Assembly (NCBI GenBank): GCA_914767715.1
Contig: OU612074.1
Location: forward strand, 8,137,501-8,201,500
Length of the DNA stretch: 64,000 bases
Source of the DNA: Membranipora membranacea
Lineage: Eukaryota; Bryozoa; Gymnolaemata; Cheilostomatida; Membraniporidae
Reading direction: 5' to 3'
Both the position numbers and the translations under genes were made by a program. Below, piece by piece: positions 1-14,000 of this stretch (positions are counted from its first letter, which is position 1; every line of letters begins with the position of its first letter). Under the pieces are notes generated by a model that was not told where the DNA came from, searched no databases, and worked only from the letters and a program-made list of their open reading frames with translations.

Positions 1-3
1 AAA

Positions 4-2012
4 CATGCCAAACGGCAGCAGTAAAAAATTAAATCTCTGTCGCAATCATACCTAACTCCGACCAGTTCAAGCCCCCAAGGACCTTATTCAAAATCCACAA
101 TGTGGAGATCCTCGGATAACCTGGTGGCTAATTAAGCTGACTTTAAATTTTCAAAAATATACCAAGGGTGGGTATCATGGTTTTTTTTCGCTCCGGTCAA
201 AAAATAGATCTGCTTCCAACCTACCTCATAAGGAGGAGCAACTCCTGCATGTCTCAAATCTGAAATCCGTTTGGCTCTGTGGGTCTCCGTTCTCCGTCAG
301 CGCCAACTTTAACGACGTCCACTTTCACACTAAAAAACATGCCAAACGGCAGCAGTAAAAAATTTAATCTCTGTCGCAATCATACCTAACTCCAACCAGT
401 TCAAGCCCCCAAGGACCTTATTCAAAATCCAGAATATGGAGATCCTCGGATAACCTGGTGGCTAATTAAGCTGACTTTAAATTTTCAAAAATATACCAAG
501 GGTGGGTATCATGGTTTTTTTTCGCTCGGGTCAAAAAATAGATCTGCTTCCAACCTACCTCATAAGGAGGAGCAACTCCTGCATGTCTCAAATCTGAAAT
601 CCGTTTGGCTGTGTGGGTCTCCGTTCTCCGTCAGCGCCAACTTTAACGACGTCCACTTTCACACTAAAAAAACATGCCAAACGGCAGCAGTAAAAAATTA
701 AATCTCTGTCGCGATCATACCTAACTCCGACCAGTTCAAGCCCCCAAGGACCTTATTCAAAATCCAGAATATGGAGATCCTCGGATAACCTGGTGGCTAA
801 TTAAGCTGACTTTAACTTTTCAAAAATAAACCAAGGGTGGGTATCATGGTTTTTTTTCGCTCGGGTCAAAAAATAGATCTGCTTCCAACCTACCTCATAA
901 GGAGGAGCAACTCCTGCATGTCTCAAATCTGAAATCCGTTTGGCTCTGTGGGTCTCCGTTCTCCGTCAGCGCCAACTTTAACGACGTCCACTTTCACACT
1001 AAAAAAACATGCCAAACGGCAGCAGTAAAAAATTAAATCTCTGTCGCAATCATACCTAACTCCGACCAGTTCAAGCCCCCAAGGACCTTATTCAAAATCC
1101 AGAATATGGAGATCCTCGGATAACCTGGTGGCTACTTAAGCTGACTTTAAATTTTCAAAAATATACCAAGGGTGGGTATCATGGTTTTTTTTCGCTCGGG
1201 TCAAAAAATAGATCTGCTTCCAACCTACCTCATAAGGAGGAGCAACTCCTGCATGTCTCAAATCTGAAATCCGTTTGGCTCTGTGGGTCTCCGTTCTCCG
1301 TCAGCGCCAACTTTAACGACGTCCACTTTCACACTAAAAAAACATGCCAAACGGCAGCAGTAAAAAATTAAATCTCTGTCGCAATCATACCTAACTCCGA
1401 CCAGTTCAAGCCCCCAAGGACCTTATTCAAAATCCACAATATGGAGATCCTTGGATAACCTGGTGGCTAATTAAGCTGACTTTAAATTTTCAAAAATATA
1501 CCAAGGGTGGGTATCATGGTTTTTTTTCGCTCGGGTCAAAAAATAGATCTGCTTCCAACCTACCTCATAAGGAGGAGCAACTCCTGCATGTCTCAAATCT
1601 GAAATCCGTTTGGCTCTGTGGGTCTTCGTTCTCCGTCAGCGCCAACTTTAACGACGTCCACTTTCACACTAAAAAAACATGCCAAACGGCAGCAGTAAAA
1701 AATTAAATCTCTGTCGCAATCATACCTAACTCCGACCAGTTCAAGCCCCCAAGGACCTTATTCAAAATCCAGAATATGGAGATCCTCGGATAACCTGGTG
1801 GCTACTTAAGCTGACTTTAAATTTTCAAAAATATACCAAGGGTGGGTATCATGGTTTTTTTTCGCTCGGGTCAAAAAATAGATCTGCTTCCAACCTACCT
1901 CATAAGGAGGAGCAACTCCTGCATGTCTCAAATCTGAAATCCGTTTGGCTCTGTGGGTCTCCGTTCTCCGTCAGCGCCAACTTTAACGACGTCCACTTTC
2001 ACACTAAAAAAA
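4..2012 (+). repeat. 6-monomer higher-order repeat, copy 1 (2,009 bp)
   Basis: Monomers start at 4, 338, 673, 1008, 1343 and 1678. Private variants recur 2,009 bp downstream. The first monomer has CCGG in place of CGGG before the A-run and CACAAT instead of CAGAAT. The second has AATTTAATC and CTCCAACC. The third has GCGATCATACC and TTTAACTTTTC with AAATAAACC. The fourth has GGCTACTTAAG. Monomers 4 and 6 share CTACTTAAG, and 5 and 1 share CACAAT, so a dimer duplication is nested inside. The unit probably continues to the left of the window. Confidence 0.88.
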
Positions 2013-3350
2013 CATGCCAAACGGCAGCAGTAAAAAATTAAATCTCTGTCGCAATCATACCTAACTCCGACCAGTTCAAGCCCCCAAGGACCTTATTCAA
2101 AATCCACAATATGGAGATCCTCGGATAACCTGGTGGCTAATTAAGCTGACTTTAAATTTTCAAAAATATACCAAGGGTGGGTATCATGGTTTTTTTCGCT
2201 CCGGTCAAAAAATAGATCTGCTTCCAACCTACCTCATAAGGAGGAGCAACTCCTGCATGTCTCAAATCTGAAATCCGTTTGGCTCTGTGGGTCTCCGTTC
2301 TCCGTCAGCGCCAACTTTAACGACGTCCACTTTCACACTAAAAAACATGCCAAACGGCAGCAGTAAAAAATTTAATCTCTGTCGCAATCATACCTAACTC
2401 CAACCAGTTCAAGCCCCCAAGGACCTTATTCAAAATCCAGAATATGGAGATCCTCGGATAACCTGGTGGCTAATTAAGCTGACTTTAAATTTTCAAAAAT
2501 ATACCAAGGGTGGGTATCATGGTTTTTTTTCGCTCGGGTCAAAAAATAGATCTGCTTCCAACCTACCTCATAAGGAGGAGCAACTCCTGCATGTCTCAAA
2601 TCTGAAATCCGTTTGGCTGTGTGGGTCTCCGTTCTCCGTCAGCGCCAACTTTAACGACGTCCACTTTCACACTAAAAAAACATGCCAAACGGCAGCAGTA
2701 AAAAATTAAATCTCTGTCGCGATCATACCTAACTCCGACCAGTTCAAGCCCCCAAGGACCTTATTCAAAATCCAGAATATGGAGATCCTCGGATAACCTG
2801 GTGGCTAATTAAGCTGACTTTAACTTTTCAAAAATAAACCAAGGGTGGGTATCATGGTTTTTTTTCGCTCGGGTCAAAAAATAGATCTGCTTCCAACCTA
2901 CCTCATAAGGAGGAGCAACTCCTGCATGTCTCAAATCTGAAATCCGTTTGGCTCTGTGGGTCTCCGTTCTCCGTCAGCGCCAACTTTAACGACGTCCACT
3001 TTCACACTAAAAAAACATGCCAAACGGCAGGAGTAAAAAATTAAATCTCTGTCGCAATCATACCTTACTCCGACCAGTTCAAGCCCCCAAGGACCTTATT
3101 CAAAATCCAGAATATGGAGATCCTCGGATAACCTGGTGGCTACTTAAGCTGACTTTAAATTTTCAAAAATATACCAAGGGTGGGTATCATGGTTTTTTTT
3201 CGCTCGGGTCAAAAAATAGATCTGCTTCCAACCTACCTCATAAGGAGGAGCAACTCCTGCATGTCTCAAATCTGAAATCCGTTTGGCTCTGTGGGTCTCC
3301 GTTCTCCGTCAGCGCCAACTTTAACGACGTCCACTTTCACACTAAAAAAA
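2013..3350 (+). repeat. 6-monomer higher-order repeat, truncated copy 2 (4 monomers)
   Basis: Monomers at 2013, 2346, 2681 and 3016 repeat the variant order of those at 4, 338, 673 and 1008. The first is 333 bp, because the T-run is T7 and the A-run A6. The fourth differs from its partner by GGCAGGAG and CCTTACTCC. The second change removes a stop codon and creates the longest reading frame in the window (3,017-3,379, 120 codons), which I regard as accidental. The monomer at 3,351 has TTTAAAATCC and CAGAAT and does not match monomer 5 of copy 1, so the repeat breaks there. Confidence 0.85.
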
Positions 3351-3650
3351 CATGCCAAACGGCAGCAGTAAAAAATTAAATCTCTGTCGCAATCATACCT
3401 AACTCCGACCAGTTCAAGCCCCCAAGGACCTTATTTAAAATCCAGAATATGGAGATCCTCGGATAACCTGGTGGCTAATTAAGCTGACTTTAAATTTTCA
3501 AAAATATACCAAGGGTGGGTATCATGGTTTTTTTTCGCTCGGGTCAAAAAATAGATCTGCTTCCAACCTACCTCATAAGGAGGAGCAACTCCTGCATGTC
3601 TCAAATCTGAAATCCGTTTGGCTCTGTGGGTCTCCGTTCTCCGTCAGCGC
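3351..3650. repeat. Junction monomer between the 6-mer repeat and the 7.4-kb duplication
   Basis: This ordinary A-type stretch carries TTTAAAATCC and matches neither the next member of the 6-monomer repeat nor the sequence just before the second copy of the 7,368-bp block (where TTCAAAATCC and ATAACATGG are found). It therefore marks the left breakpoint of the large duplication, which falls at or shortly before 3,651. Confidence 0.6.
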
Positions 3651-6600
3651 CATATTTAACGACGTCCACTTTCACACTAAGAAAACATGCCAAACGGCAG
3701 CAGTAAAAAATTAAATCTCTGTCGCAATCATACCTAACTCCGACCAGTTCAAGCCCCCAAGGACCTTATTTAAAATCCAGAATATGGAGATCCTCGGATA
3801 ACCTAGTGGCTAATTAAGCTGACTTTAAATTTTCAAAAATATACCAAGGGTGGGTATCATGGTTTTTTTTCGTTCGGGTAAAAAAATAGATCTGCTTCCA
3901 ACCTACCTCATAAGGAGGAGCAACTCCTGCATGTCTCAAATCTGAAATCCGTTTGGCTCTGTGGGTCTCCGTTCTCCGTCAGCGCCAACTTTAACGACGT
4001 CCACTTTCACACTAAAAAAACATGCCAAACGGCAGCAGTAAAAAATTAAATCTCTGTCGCAATCATACCTAACTCCGACCAGTTCAAGCCCCCAAGGACC
4101 TTATTCAAAATCCAGAATATGGAGATCCTCGGATAACCTGGTGGCTAATTAAGCTGACTTTAAATTTTCAAAAATATACCAAGGGTGGGTATCATGGTTT
4201 TTTTTCGCTCGGGTCAAAAAATAGATCTGCTTCCAACCTACCTCATAAGTAGGAGCAACTCCTGCATGTCTCAAATCTGAAATCCGTTTGGCTCTGTGGG
4301 TCTCCGTTCTCCGTCAGCGCCAACTTTAACAACGTCCACTTTCACACTAAAAAAACATGCCAAACGGCAGCAGTAAAAAATTAAATCTCTGTCGCAATCA
4401 TACCTAACTCCGACCAGTTCAAGCCCCCAAGGACCTTATTTAAAATCCAGAATATGGAGATCCTCGGATAACCTGGTGGCTAATTACGCTGACTTTAAAT
4501 TTTCAAAAATATACCAAGGGTGGGTATCATGGTTTTTTTCGCTCGGGTCAAAAAATAGATCTGCTTCCAACCTACCTCATAAGGAGGAGCAACTCCTGCA
4601 TGTCTCAAATCTGAAATCCGTTTGGCTCTGTAGGTCTCCGTTCTCCGTCAGCGCCAACTTTAACGAAGTCCACTTTCACACTAAAAAAACATGCCAAACG
4701 GCAGCAGTAAAAAATTAAATCTCTGTCGCAATCATACCTAACTCCGACCAGTTCAAGCCCCCAAGGACCTTATTCAAAATCCAGAATATGGAGATCCTCG
4801 GATAACCTGGTGGCTAATTAAGCTGACTTTAAACTTTCAAAAATATACCAAGGGTGGGTATCATGGTTTTTTTTCGCTCGGGTCAAAAAATAGATCTGCT
4901 TCCAACCTACCTCATAAGGAGGAGCAACTCCTGCATGTCTCAAATCTGAAATCCGTTTGGCTCTGTGGGTCTCCGTTCTCCGTCAGCGCCAACTTTAACG
5001 ACGTCCACTTTCACACTAAAAAAACATGCCAAACGGCAGCAGTAAAAAATTAAATCTCTGTCGCAATCATACCTAACTCCGACCAGTTCAAGCCCCCAAG
5101 GACCTTATTTAAAATCCAGAATATGGAGATCCTCGGATAACCTGGTGGCTAATTAAGCTGACTTTAAATTTGCAAAAATATACCAAGGGTGGGTATCATG
5201 GTTTTTTTTCGCTCGGGTCAAAAAATAGATCTGCTTCCAACCTACCTCATAAGGAGGAGCAACTCCTGCATGTCTCAAATCTGAAATCCGTTTGGCTCTG
5301 TGGGTCTCCGTTCTTCGTCAGCGCCAACTTTAACGACGTTCACTTTCACACTAAAAAAACATGCCAAACGGCAGCAGTAAAAAATTAAATCTCTGTCGCA
5401 ATCATACCTAACTCCGACCAGTTCAAGCCCCCAAGGACCTTATTCAAAATCCAGAATATGGAGATCCTCGGATAACCTGGTGGCTAATTAAGCTGACTTT
5501 AAATTTTCAGAAATATACCAAGGGTGGGTATCATGGTTTTTTTTCGCTCGGGTCAAAAAACAGATCTGCTTCCAACCTACCTCATAAGGAGGAGCAACTC
5601 CTGCATGTCTCAAATCTGAAATCCGTTTGGCTCTGTGGGTCTCCGTTCTCCGTCAGCGCCAACTTTAACGACGTCCACTTTCACACTAAAAAAACATGCC
5701 AAACGGCAGCAAAAAAAAATTAAATCTCTGTCGCAATCATACCTAACTCCGACCAGTTCAAGCCCCCAAGGACCTTATTTAAAATCCAGAATATGGAGAT
5801 CCTCGGATAACCTGGTGGCTAATTAAGCTGACTTTAAATTTTCAAAAATATACCAAGGGTGGGTATCATGCTTTTTTTCGCTCGGGTCAAAAAATAGATC
5901 TGCTTCCAACCTACCTCATAAGGAGGAGCAACTCCTGCATGTCTCAAATCTGAAATCCGTTTGGCTCTGTGGGTCTCCGTTCTCCGTCAGCGCCAACTTT
6001 AACGACGTCCACTTTCACACTAAAAAAACATGCCAAACGGCAGCAGTAAAAAATTAAATCTCTGTCGCAATCATACCTAACTCCGACCAGTTCAAACCCC
6101 CAAGGACCTTATTTAAAATCCAGAATATGGAGATCCTCGGATAACCTGGTGGCTAATTAAGCTGACTTTAAATTTTCAAAAATATACCAAGGGTGGGTAT
6201 CATGGTTTTTTTTCGCTCGGGTCAAAAAATAGATCTGCTTCCAACCTACCTCATAAGGAGGAGCAACTCCTGCATGTCTCAAATCTGATATCCGTTTGGC
6301 TCTGTGGGTCTCCGTTCTCCGTCAGCGCCAACTTTAACGACGTCCACTTTCACACTAAAAAAACATGCCAAACGGCAGCAGTAAAAAATTAAATCTCTGT
6401 CGCAATCATACCTAACTCCGACCAGTTCAAGCCCCCAAGGACCTTATTCAAAATCCAGAATATGGAGATCCTCGGATAACCTGGTGGCTAATTAAGCTGA
6501 CTTTAAATTTTCAAAAATATACCAAGGGTGGGTATCATGGTTTTTTTTCGCTCGGGTCAAAAAATAGATCTGCTTCCAACCTACCTCATAAGGAGGAGCA

Positions 6601-9600
6601 ACTCCTGCATGTCTCAAATCTGAAATCCGTTTGGCTCTGTGGGTCTCCGTTCTCCGTCAGCGCCAACTTTAACGACGTCCACTTTCACACTAAAAAAACA
6701 TGCTAAACGGCAGCAGTAAAAAATTAAATCTCTGTCGCAATCATACCTAACTCCGACCAGTTCAAGCCCCCAAGGACCTTATTTAAAATCCAGAATATGG
6801 AGATCCTCGGATAACCTGGTGGCTACTTAAGCTGACTTTAAATTTTCAAAAATATACCAAGGGTGGGTATCATGGTTTTTTTTCGCTCGGGTCAAAAAAT
6901 AGATTTGCTTCCAACCTACCTCATAAGGAGGAGCAACTCCTGCATGTCTCAAATCTGAAATCCGTTTGGCTCTGTGGGTCTCCGTTCTCCGTCAGCGCCA
7001 ACTTTAACGACGTCCACTTTCACACTAAAAAAACATGCCAAACGGCAGCAGTAAAAAATTAAATCTCTGTCGCAATCATACCTAACTCCGACCAGTTCAA
7101 GCCCCCAAGGACCTTATTTAAAATCCAGAATATGGAGATCCTCGGATAACCTGGTGGCTAATTAAGCTGACTTTAAATTTTCAAAAATATACCAAGGGTG
7201 GGTATCATGGTTTTTTTTCGCTCGGGTCAAAAAATAGATCTGCTTCCAACCTACCTCATAAGGAGGAGCAACTCCTGCATGTCTCAAATCTGAAATCCGT
7301 TTGGCTCTGTGGGTCTCCGTTCTCCGTCAGCGCCAACTTTAACGACGTCCACTTTCACACTAAAAAAACATGCCAAACGGCAGCAGTAAAAAATTAAATC
7401 TCTGTCGCAATCATACCTAACTCCGACCAGTTCAAGCCCCCAAGGACCTTATTTAAAATCCAGAATATGGAGATCCTCGGATAACCTGGTGGCTAATTAA
7501 GCTGACTTTAAATTTTCAAAAATATACCAAGGGTGGGTATCATGGTTTTTTTTCGCTCGGGTCAAAAAATAGATCTGCTTCCAACCTACCTCATAAGGAG
7601 GAGCAACTCCTGCATGTCTCAAATCTGAAATCCGTTTGGCTCTGTGGGTCTCCGTTCTCCGTCAGCGCCAACTTTATCGACGTCCACTTTCACACTAAAA
7701 AAACATGCCAAACGGCAGCAGTAAAAAATTAAATCTCTGTCGCAATCATACCTAACTCCGACCAGTTCAAACCCCCAAGGACCTTATTTAAAATCCAGAA
7801 TATGGAGATCCTCGGATAACCTGGTGGCTAATTAAGCTGACTTTAAATTTTCAAAAATATACCAAGGGTGGGTATCATGGTTTTTTTTCGCTCGGGTCAA
7901 AAAATAGATCTGCTTCCAACCTACCTCATAAGGAGGAGCAACTCCTGCATGTCTCAAATCTGAAATCCGTTTGGCTCTGTGGGTCTCCATTCTCCGTCAG
8001 CGCCAACTTTAACGACGTCCACTTTCACACTAAAAAAACATGCCAAACGGCAGCAGTAAAAAATTAAATCTCTGTCGCAATCATACCTAACTCCGACCAG
8101 TTCAAGCCCCCAAGGACCTTATTCAAAATCCAGAATATGGAGATCCTCGGATAACCTGGTGGCTAATTAAGCTGACTTTAAATTTTCAAAAATATACCAA
8201 GGGTGGGTATCATGGTTTTTTTTCGCTCGGGTCAAAAAATAGATCTGCTTCCAACCTACCTCATAAGGAGGAGCAACTCCTGCATGTCTCAAATCTGAAA
8301 TCCGTTTGGCTCTGTGGGTCTCCGTTCTCCGTCAGCGCCAACTTTAACGACGTCCACTTTCACACTAAAAAAACATGCCAAACGGCAGCAGTAAAAAATT
8401 AAATCTCTGTCGCAATCATACCTAACTCCGACCAGTTCAAGCCCCCAAGGACCTCATTTAAAATCCAGAATATGGAGATCCTCGGATAACCTGGTGGCTA
8501 ATTAAGCTGACTTTAAATTTTCAAAAATATACCAAGGGTGGGTATCATGGTTTTTTTTCGCTCGGGTCAAAAAATAGATCTGCTTCCAACCTACCTCATA
8601 AGGAGGAGCAACTCCTGCATGTCTCAAATCTGAAATCCGTTTGGCTCTGTGGGTCTCCGTTCTCCGTCAGCGCCAACTTTAACGACGTCCACTTTCACAC
8701 TAAAAAAACATGCCAAACGGCAGCAGTAAAAAATTAAATCTCTGTCGCAATCATACCTAACTCCGACCAGTTCAAGCCTCCAAGGACCTTATTTAAAATC
8801 CAGAATATGAAGATCCTCGGATAACCTGGTGGCTAATTAAGCTGACTTTAAATTTTCAAAAATATACCAAGGGTGGGTATCATGGTTTTTTTTCGCTCGG
8901 GTCAAAAAATAGATCTGCTTCCAGCCTACCTCATAAGGAGGAGCAACTCCTGCATGTCTCAAATCTGAAATCCGTTTGGCTCTGTGGGTCTCCGTTCTCC
9001 GTCAGCGCCAACTTTAACGACGTCCACTTTCACACTAAAAAAACATGCCAAACGGCAGCAGTAAAAAATTAAATCTCTGTCGCAATCATACCTAACTCCG
9101 ACCAGTTCAAGCCCCCAAGGACCTTATTCAAAATCCAGAATATGGAGATCCTCGGATAACCTGGTGGCTAATTAGGCTGACTTTAAATTTTCAAAAATAT
9201 ACCAAGGGTGGGTATCATGGTTTTTTTTCGCTCGGGTCAAAAAATAGATCTGCTTCCAACCTACCTCATAAGGAGGAGCAACTCTTGCATGTCTCAAATC
9301 TGAAATCCGTTTGGCTCTGTGAGTCTCCGTTCTCCGTCAGCGCCAACTTTAACGACGTCCACCTTCACACTAAAAAAACATGCCAAACGGCAGCAGTAAA
9401 AAATTAAATCTCTGTCGCAATCATACCTAACTCCGACCAGTTCAAGCCCCCAAGGACCTTATTCAAAATCCAGAATATGGAGATCCTCGGATAACCTGGT
9501 GGCTAATTAAGCTGACTTTAAATTTTCAAAAATATACCAAGGTAGGGTATCATGGTTTTTTTTCGCTCGGGTCAAAAAACAGATCTGCTTCCAATCTACC

Positions 9601-11018
9601 TCATAAGGAGGAGCAACTCCTGCATGTCTCAAATCTGAAATCCGTTTGGCTCTGTGGGTCTCCGTTCTCCGTCAGCGCCAACTTTAACGACGTCCACTTT
9701 CACACTAAAAAAACATGCCAAACGGCAGCAGTAAAAAATTAAATCTCTGTCGCAATCATACCTAACTCCGACCAGTTCAAGCCCCCAAGGACCTTATTCA
9801 AAATCCAGAATATGGAGATCCTCGGATAACCAGGTGGCTACTTAAGCTGACTTTAAATTTTCAAAAATATACCAAGGGTGGGTATCATGGTTTTTTTTCG
9901 CTCGGGTCAAAAAATAGATCTGCTTCCAACCTACCTCATAAGGAGGAGCAACTCCTGCATGTCTCAAATCTGAAATCCGTTTGGCTCTGTGGGTCTCCGT
10001 TCTCCGTCAGCGCCAACTTTAACGACGTCCACCTTCACACTAAAAAAACATGCCAAACGGCAGCAGTAAAAAATTAAATCTCTGTCGCAATCATACCTAA
10101 CTCCGACCAGTTCAAGCCCCCAAGGACCTTATTCAACATCCAGAATATGGAGATCCTCGGATAACCTGGTGGCTAATTAAGCTGACTTTAAATTTTCAAA
10201 AATATACCAAGGGTGGGTATCATGCTTTTTTTTCGCTCGGGTCAAAAAATAGATCTGCTTCCAACCTACCTCATAAGGAGGAGCAACTCCTGCATGTCTC
10301 AAATCTGAAATCCGTTTGGCTCTGTGGGTCTCCGTTCTCCGTCAGCGCCAACTTTAACGACGTCCACTTTCACACTAAAAAAACATGCCAAACGGCAGCA
10401 GTAAAAAATTAAATCTCTGTCGCAATCATACCTAACTCCGACCAGTTCAAGCCCCCAAGGACCTTATTTAAAATCCAGAATATGGAGATCCTCGGATAAC
10501 CTGGTGGCTAATTAAGCTGACTTTAAATTTTCAAAAATATACCAAGGGTGGGTATCATGGTTTTTTTTCGCTCGGGTCAAAAAATAGATCTGCTTCCAAC
10601 CTACCTCATAAGGAGGAGCAACTCCTGCATGTCTCAAATCTGAAATCCCTTTGGCTCTGTGGGTCTCCGTTCTCCGTCAGCGCCAACTTCAACGACGTCC
10701 ACTTTCACACTAAAAAAACATGCCAAACGGCAGCAGTAAAAAATTAAATCTCTGTCGCAATCATACCTAACTCCGACCAGTTCAAGCCCCCAAGGACCTT
10801 ATTCAAAATCCAGAATATGGAGATCCTCGGATAACATGGTGGCTAATTAAGCTGACTTTAAATTTTAAAAAATATACCAAGGGTGGGTATCATGGTTTTT
10901 TTTCGCTCGGGTCAAAAAATAGATCTGCTTCCAACCTACCTCATAAGGAGGAGCAACTCCTGCATGTCTCAAATCTGAAATCCGTTTGGCTCTGTGGGTC
11001 TCCGTTCTCCGTCAGCGC
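3651..11018 (+). repeat. Large tandem duplication, copy 1 (7,368 bp, 22 monomers)
   Basis: A chain of rare variants runs through this block and recurs exactly 7,368 bp downstream. Examples are CATATTTAAC with CTAAGAAAAC at 3,651, CGTTCGGG near 3,871, CATAAGTAGG near 4,246, ATTACGCTG near 4,485, AATTTGCAAA near 5,168, a run of A replacing GCAGTAAAA near 5,711, GGTAGGG near 9,541, CCCTTTGG near 10,649 and ATAACATGG near 10,831. The length is almost exactly 22 x 335. It contains no visible inner higher-order period, so the whole 22-monomer stretch was copied as one piece. Confidence 0.93.
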
Positions 11019-14000
11019 CATATTTAACGACGTCCACTTTCACACTAAGAAAACATGCCAAACGGCAGCAGTAAAAAATTAAATCTCTGTCGCAATCATA
11101 CCTAACTCCGACCAGTTCAAGCCCCCAAGGACCTTATTTAAAATCCAGAATATGGAGATCCTCGGATAACCTAGTGGCTAATTAAGCTGACTTTAAATTT
11201 TCAAAAATATACCAAGGGTGGGTATCATGGTTTTTTTTCGTTCGGGTAAAAAAATAGATCTGCTTCCAACCTACCTCATAAGGAGGAGCAACTCCTGCAT
11301 GTCTCAAATCTGAAATCCGTTTGGCTCTGTGGGTCTCCGTTCTCCGTCAGCGCCAACTTTAACGACGTCCACTTTCACACTAAAAAAACATGCCAAACGG
11401 CAGCAGTAAAAAATTAAATCTCTGTCGCAATCATACCTAACTCCGACCAGTTCAAGCCCCCAAGGACCTTATTCAAAATCCAGAATATGGAGATCCTCGG
11501 ATAACCTGGTGGCTAATTAAGCTGACTTTAAATTTTCAAAAATATACCAAGGGTGGGTATCATGGTTTTTTTTCGCTCGGGTCAAAAAATAGATCTGCTT
11601 CCAACCTACCTCATAAGTAGGAGCAACTCCTGCATGTCTCAAATCTGAAATCCGTTTGGCTCTGTGGGTCTCCGTTCTCCGTCAGCGCCAACTTTAACGA
11701 CGTCCACTTTCACACTAAAAAAACATGCCAAACGGCAGCAGTAAAAAATTAAATCTCTGTCGCAATCATACCTAACTCCGACCAGTTCAAGCCCCCAAGG
11801 ACCTTATTTAAAATCCAGAATATGGAGATCCTCGGATAACCTGGTGGCTAATTACGCTGACTTTAAATTTTCAAAAATATACCAAGGGTGGGTATCATGG
11901 TTTTTTTCGCTCGGGTCAAAAAATAGATCTGCTTCCAACCTACCTCATAAGGAGGAGCAACTCCTGCATGTCTCAAATCTGAAATCCGTTTGGCTCTGTA
12001 GGTCTCCGTTCTCCGTCAGCGCCAACTTTAACGAAGTCCACTTTCACACTAAAAAAACATGCCAAACGGCAGCAGTAAAAAATTAAATCTCTGTCGCAAT
12101 CATACCTAACTCCGACCAGTTCAAGCCCCCAAGGACCTTATTCAAAATCCAGAATATGGAGATCCTCGGATAACCTGGTGGCTAATTAAGCTGACTTTAA
12201 ACTTTCAAAAATATACCAAGGGTGGGTATCATGGTTTTTTTTCGCTCGGGTCAAAAAATAGATCTGCTTCCAACCTACCTCATAAGGAGGAGCAACTCCT
12301 GCATGTCTCAAATCTGAAATCCGTTTGGCTCTGTGGGTCTCCGTTCTCCGTCAGCGCCAACTTTAACGACGTCCACTTTCACACTAAAAAAACATGCCAA
12401 ACGGCAGCAGTAAAAAATTAAATCTCTGTCGCAATCATACCTAACTCCGACCAGTTCAAGCCCCCAAGGACCTTATTTAAAATCCAGAATATGGAGATCC
12501 TCGGATAACCTGGTGGCTAATTAAGCTGACTTTAAATTTGCAAAAATATACCAAGGGTGGGTATCATGGTTTTTTTTCGCTCGGGTCAAAAAATAGATCT
12601 GCTTCCAACCTACCTCATAAGGAGGAGCAACTCCTGCATGTCTCAAATCTGAAATCCGTTTGGCTCTGTGGGTCTCCGTTCTTCGTCAGCGCCAACTTTA
12701 ACGACGTTCACTTTCACACTAAAAAAACATGCCAAACGGCAGCAGTAAAAAATTAAATCTCTGTCGCAATCATACCTAACTCCGACCAGTTCAAGCCCCC
12801 AAGGACCTTATTCAAAATCCAGAATATGGAGATCCTCGGATAACCTGGTGGCTAATTAAGCTGACTTTAAATTTTCAGAAATATACCAAGGGTGGGTATC
12901 ATGGTTTTTTTTCGCTCGGGTCAAAAAACAGATCTGCTTCCAACCTACCTCATAAGGAGGAGCAACTCCTGCATGTCTCAAATCTGAAATCCGTTTGGCT
13001 CTGTGGGTCTCCGTTCTCCGTCAGCGCCAACTTTAACGACGTCCACTTTCACACTAAAAAAACATGCCAAACGGCAGCAAAAAAAAATTAAATCTCTGTC
13101 GCAATCATACCTAACTCCGACCAGTTCAAGCCCCCAAGGACCTTATTTAAAATCCAGAATATGGAGATCCTCGGATAACCTGGTGGCTAATTAAGCTGAC
13201 TTTAAATTTTCAAAAATATACCAAGGGTGGGTATCATGCTTTTTTTCGCTCGGGTCAAAAAATAGATCTGCTTCCAACCTACCTCATAAGGAGGAGCAAC
13301 TCCTGCATGTCTCAAATCTGAAATCCGTTTGGCTCTGTGGGTCTCCGTTCTCCGTCAGCGCCAACTTTAACGACGTCCACTTTCACACTAAAAAAACATG
13401 CCAAACGGCAGCAGTAAAAAATTAAATCTCTGTCGCAATCATACCTAACTCCGACCAGTTCAAACCCCCAAGGACCTTATTTAAAATCCAGAATATGGAG
13501 ATCCTCGGATAACCTGGTGGCTAATTAAGCTGACTTTAAATTTTCAAAAATATACCAAGGGTGGGTATCATGGTTTTTTTTCGCTCGGGTCAAAAAATAG
13601 ATCTGCTTCCAACCTACCTCATAAGGAGGAGCAACTCCTGCATGTCTCAAATCTGAAATCCGTTTGGCTCTGTGGGTCTCCGTTCTCCGTCAGCGCCAAC
13701 TTTAACGACGTCCACTTTCACACTAAAAAAACATGCCAAACGGCAGCAGTAAAAAATTAAATCTCTGTCGCAATCATACCTAACTCCGACCAGTTCAAGC
13801 CCCCAAGGACCTTATTCAAAATCCAGAATATGGAGATCCTCGGATAACCTGGTGGCTAATTAAGCTGACTTTAAATTTTCAAAAATATACCAAGGGTGGG
13901 TATCATGGTTTTTTTTCGCTCGGGTCAAAAAATAGATCTGCTTCCAACCTACCTCATAAGGAGGAGCAACTCCTGCATGTCTCAAATCTGAAATCCGTTT

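Noticed and set aside
3017-3379. 120-codon ATG-started reading frame
   Set aside because: It arises because CCTAACTCC became CCTTACTCC in one monomer, removing a stop. It crosses a monomer border, its homologues elsewhere are stopped, and nothing in the translation resembles a known domain.
5170-5388. Recurring 62-81-codon frames (also 4,476, 5,635, 11,844, 12,538, 13,003, 21,247, 22,717, 30,756, 31,091, 39,800, 40,135, 51,522, 56,204, 60,072, 62,102)
   Set aside because: They are the same few monomer segments read repeatedly, mostly from non-ATG starts and only where a chance base change or indel opens the frame. The monomer length is not a multiple of three, so no frame is kept through the array.
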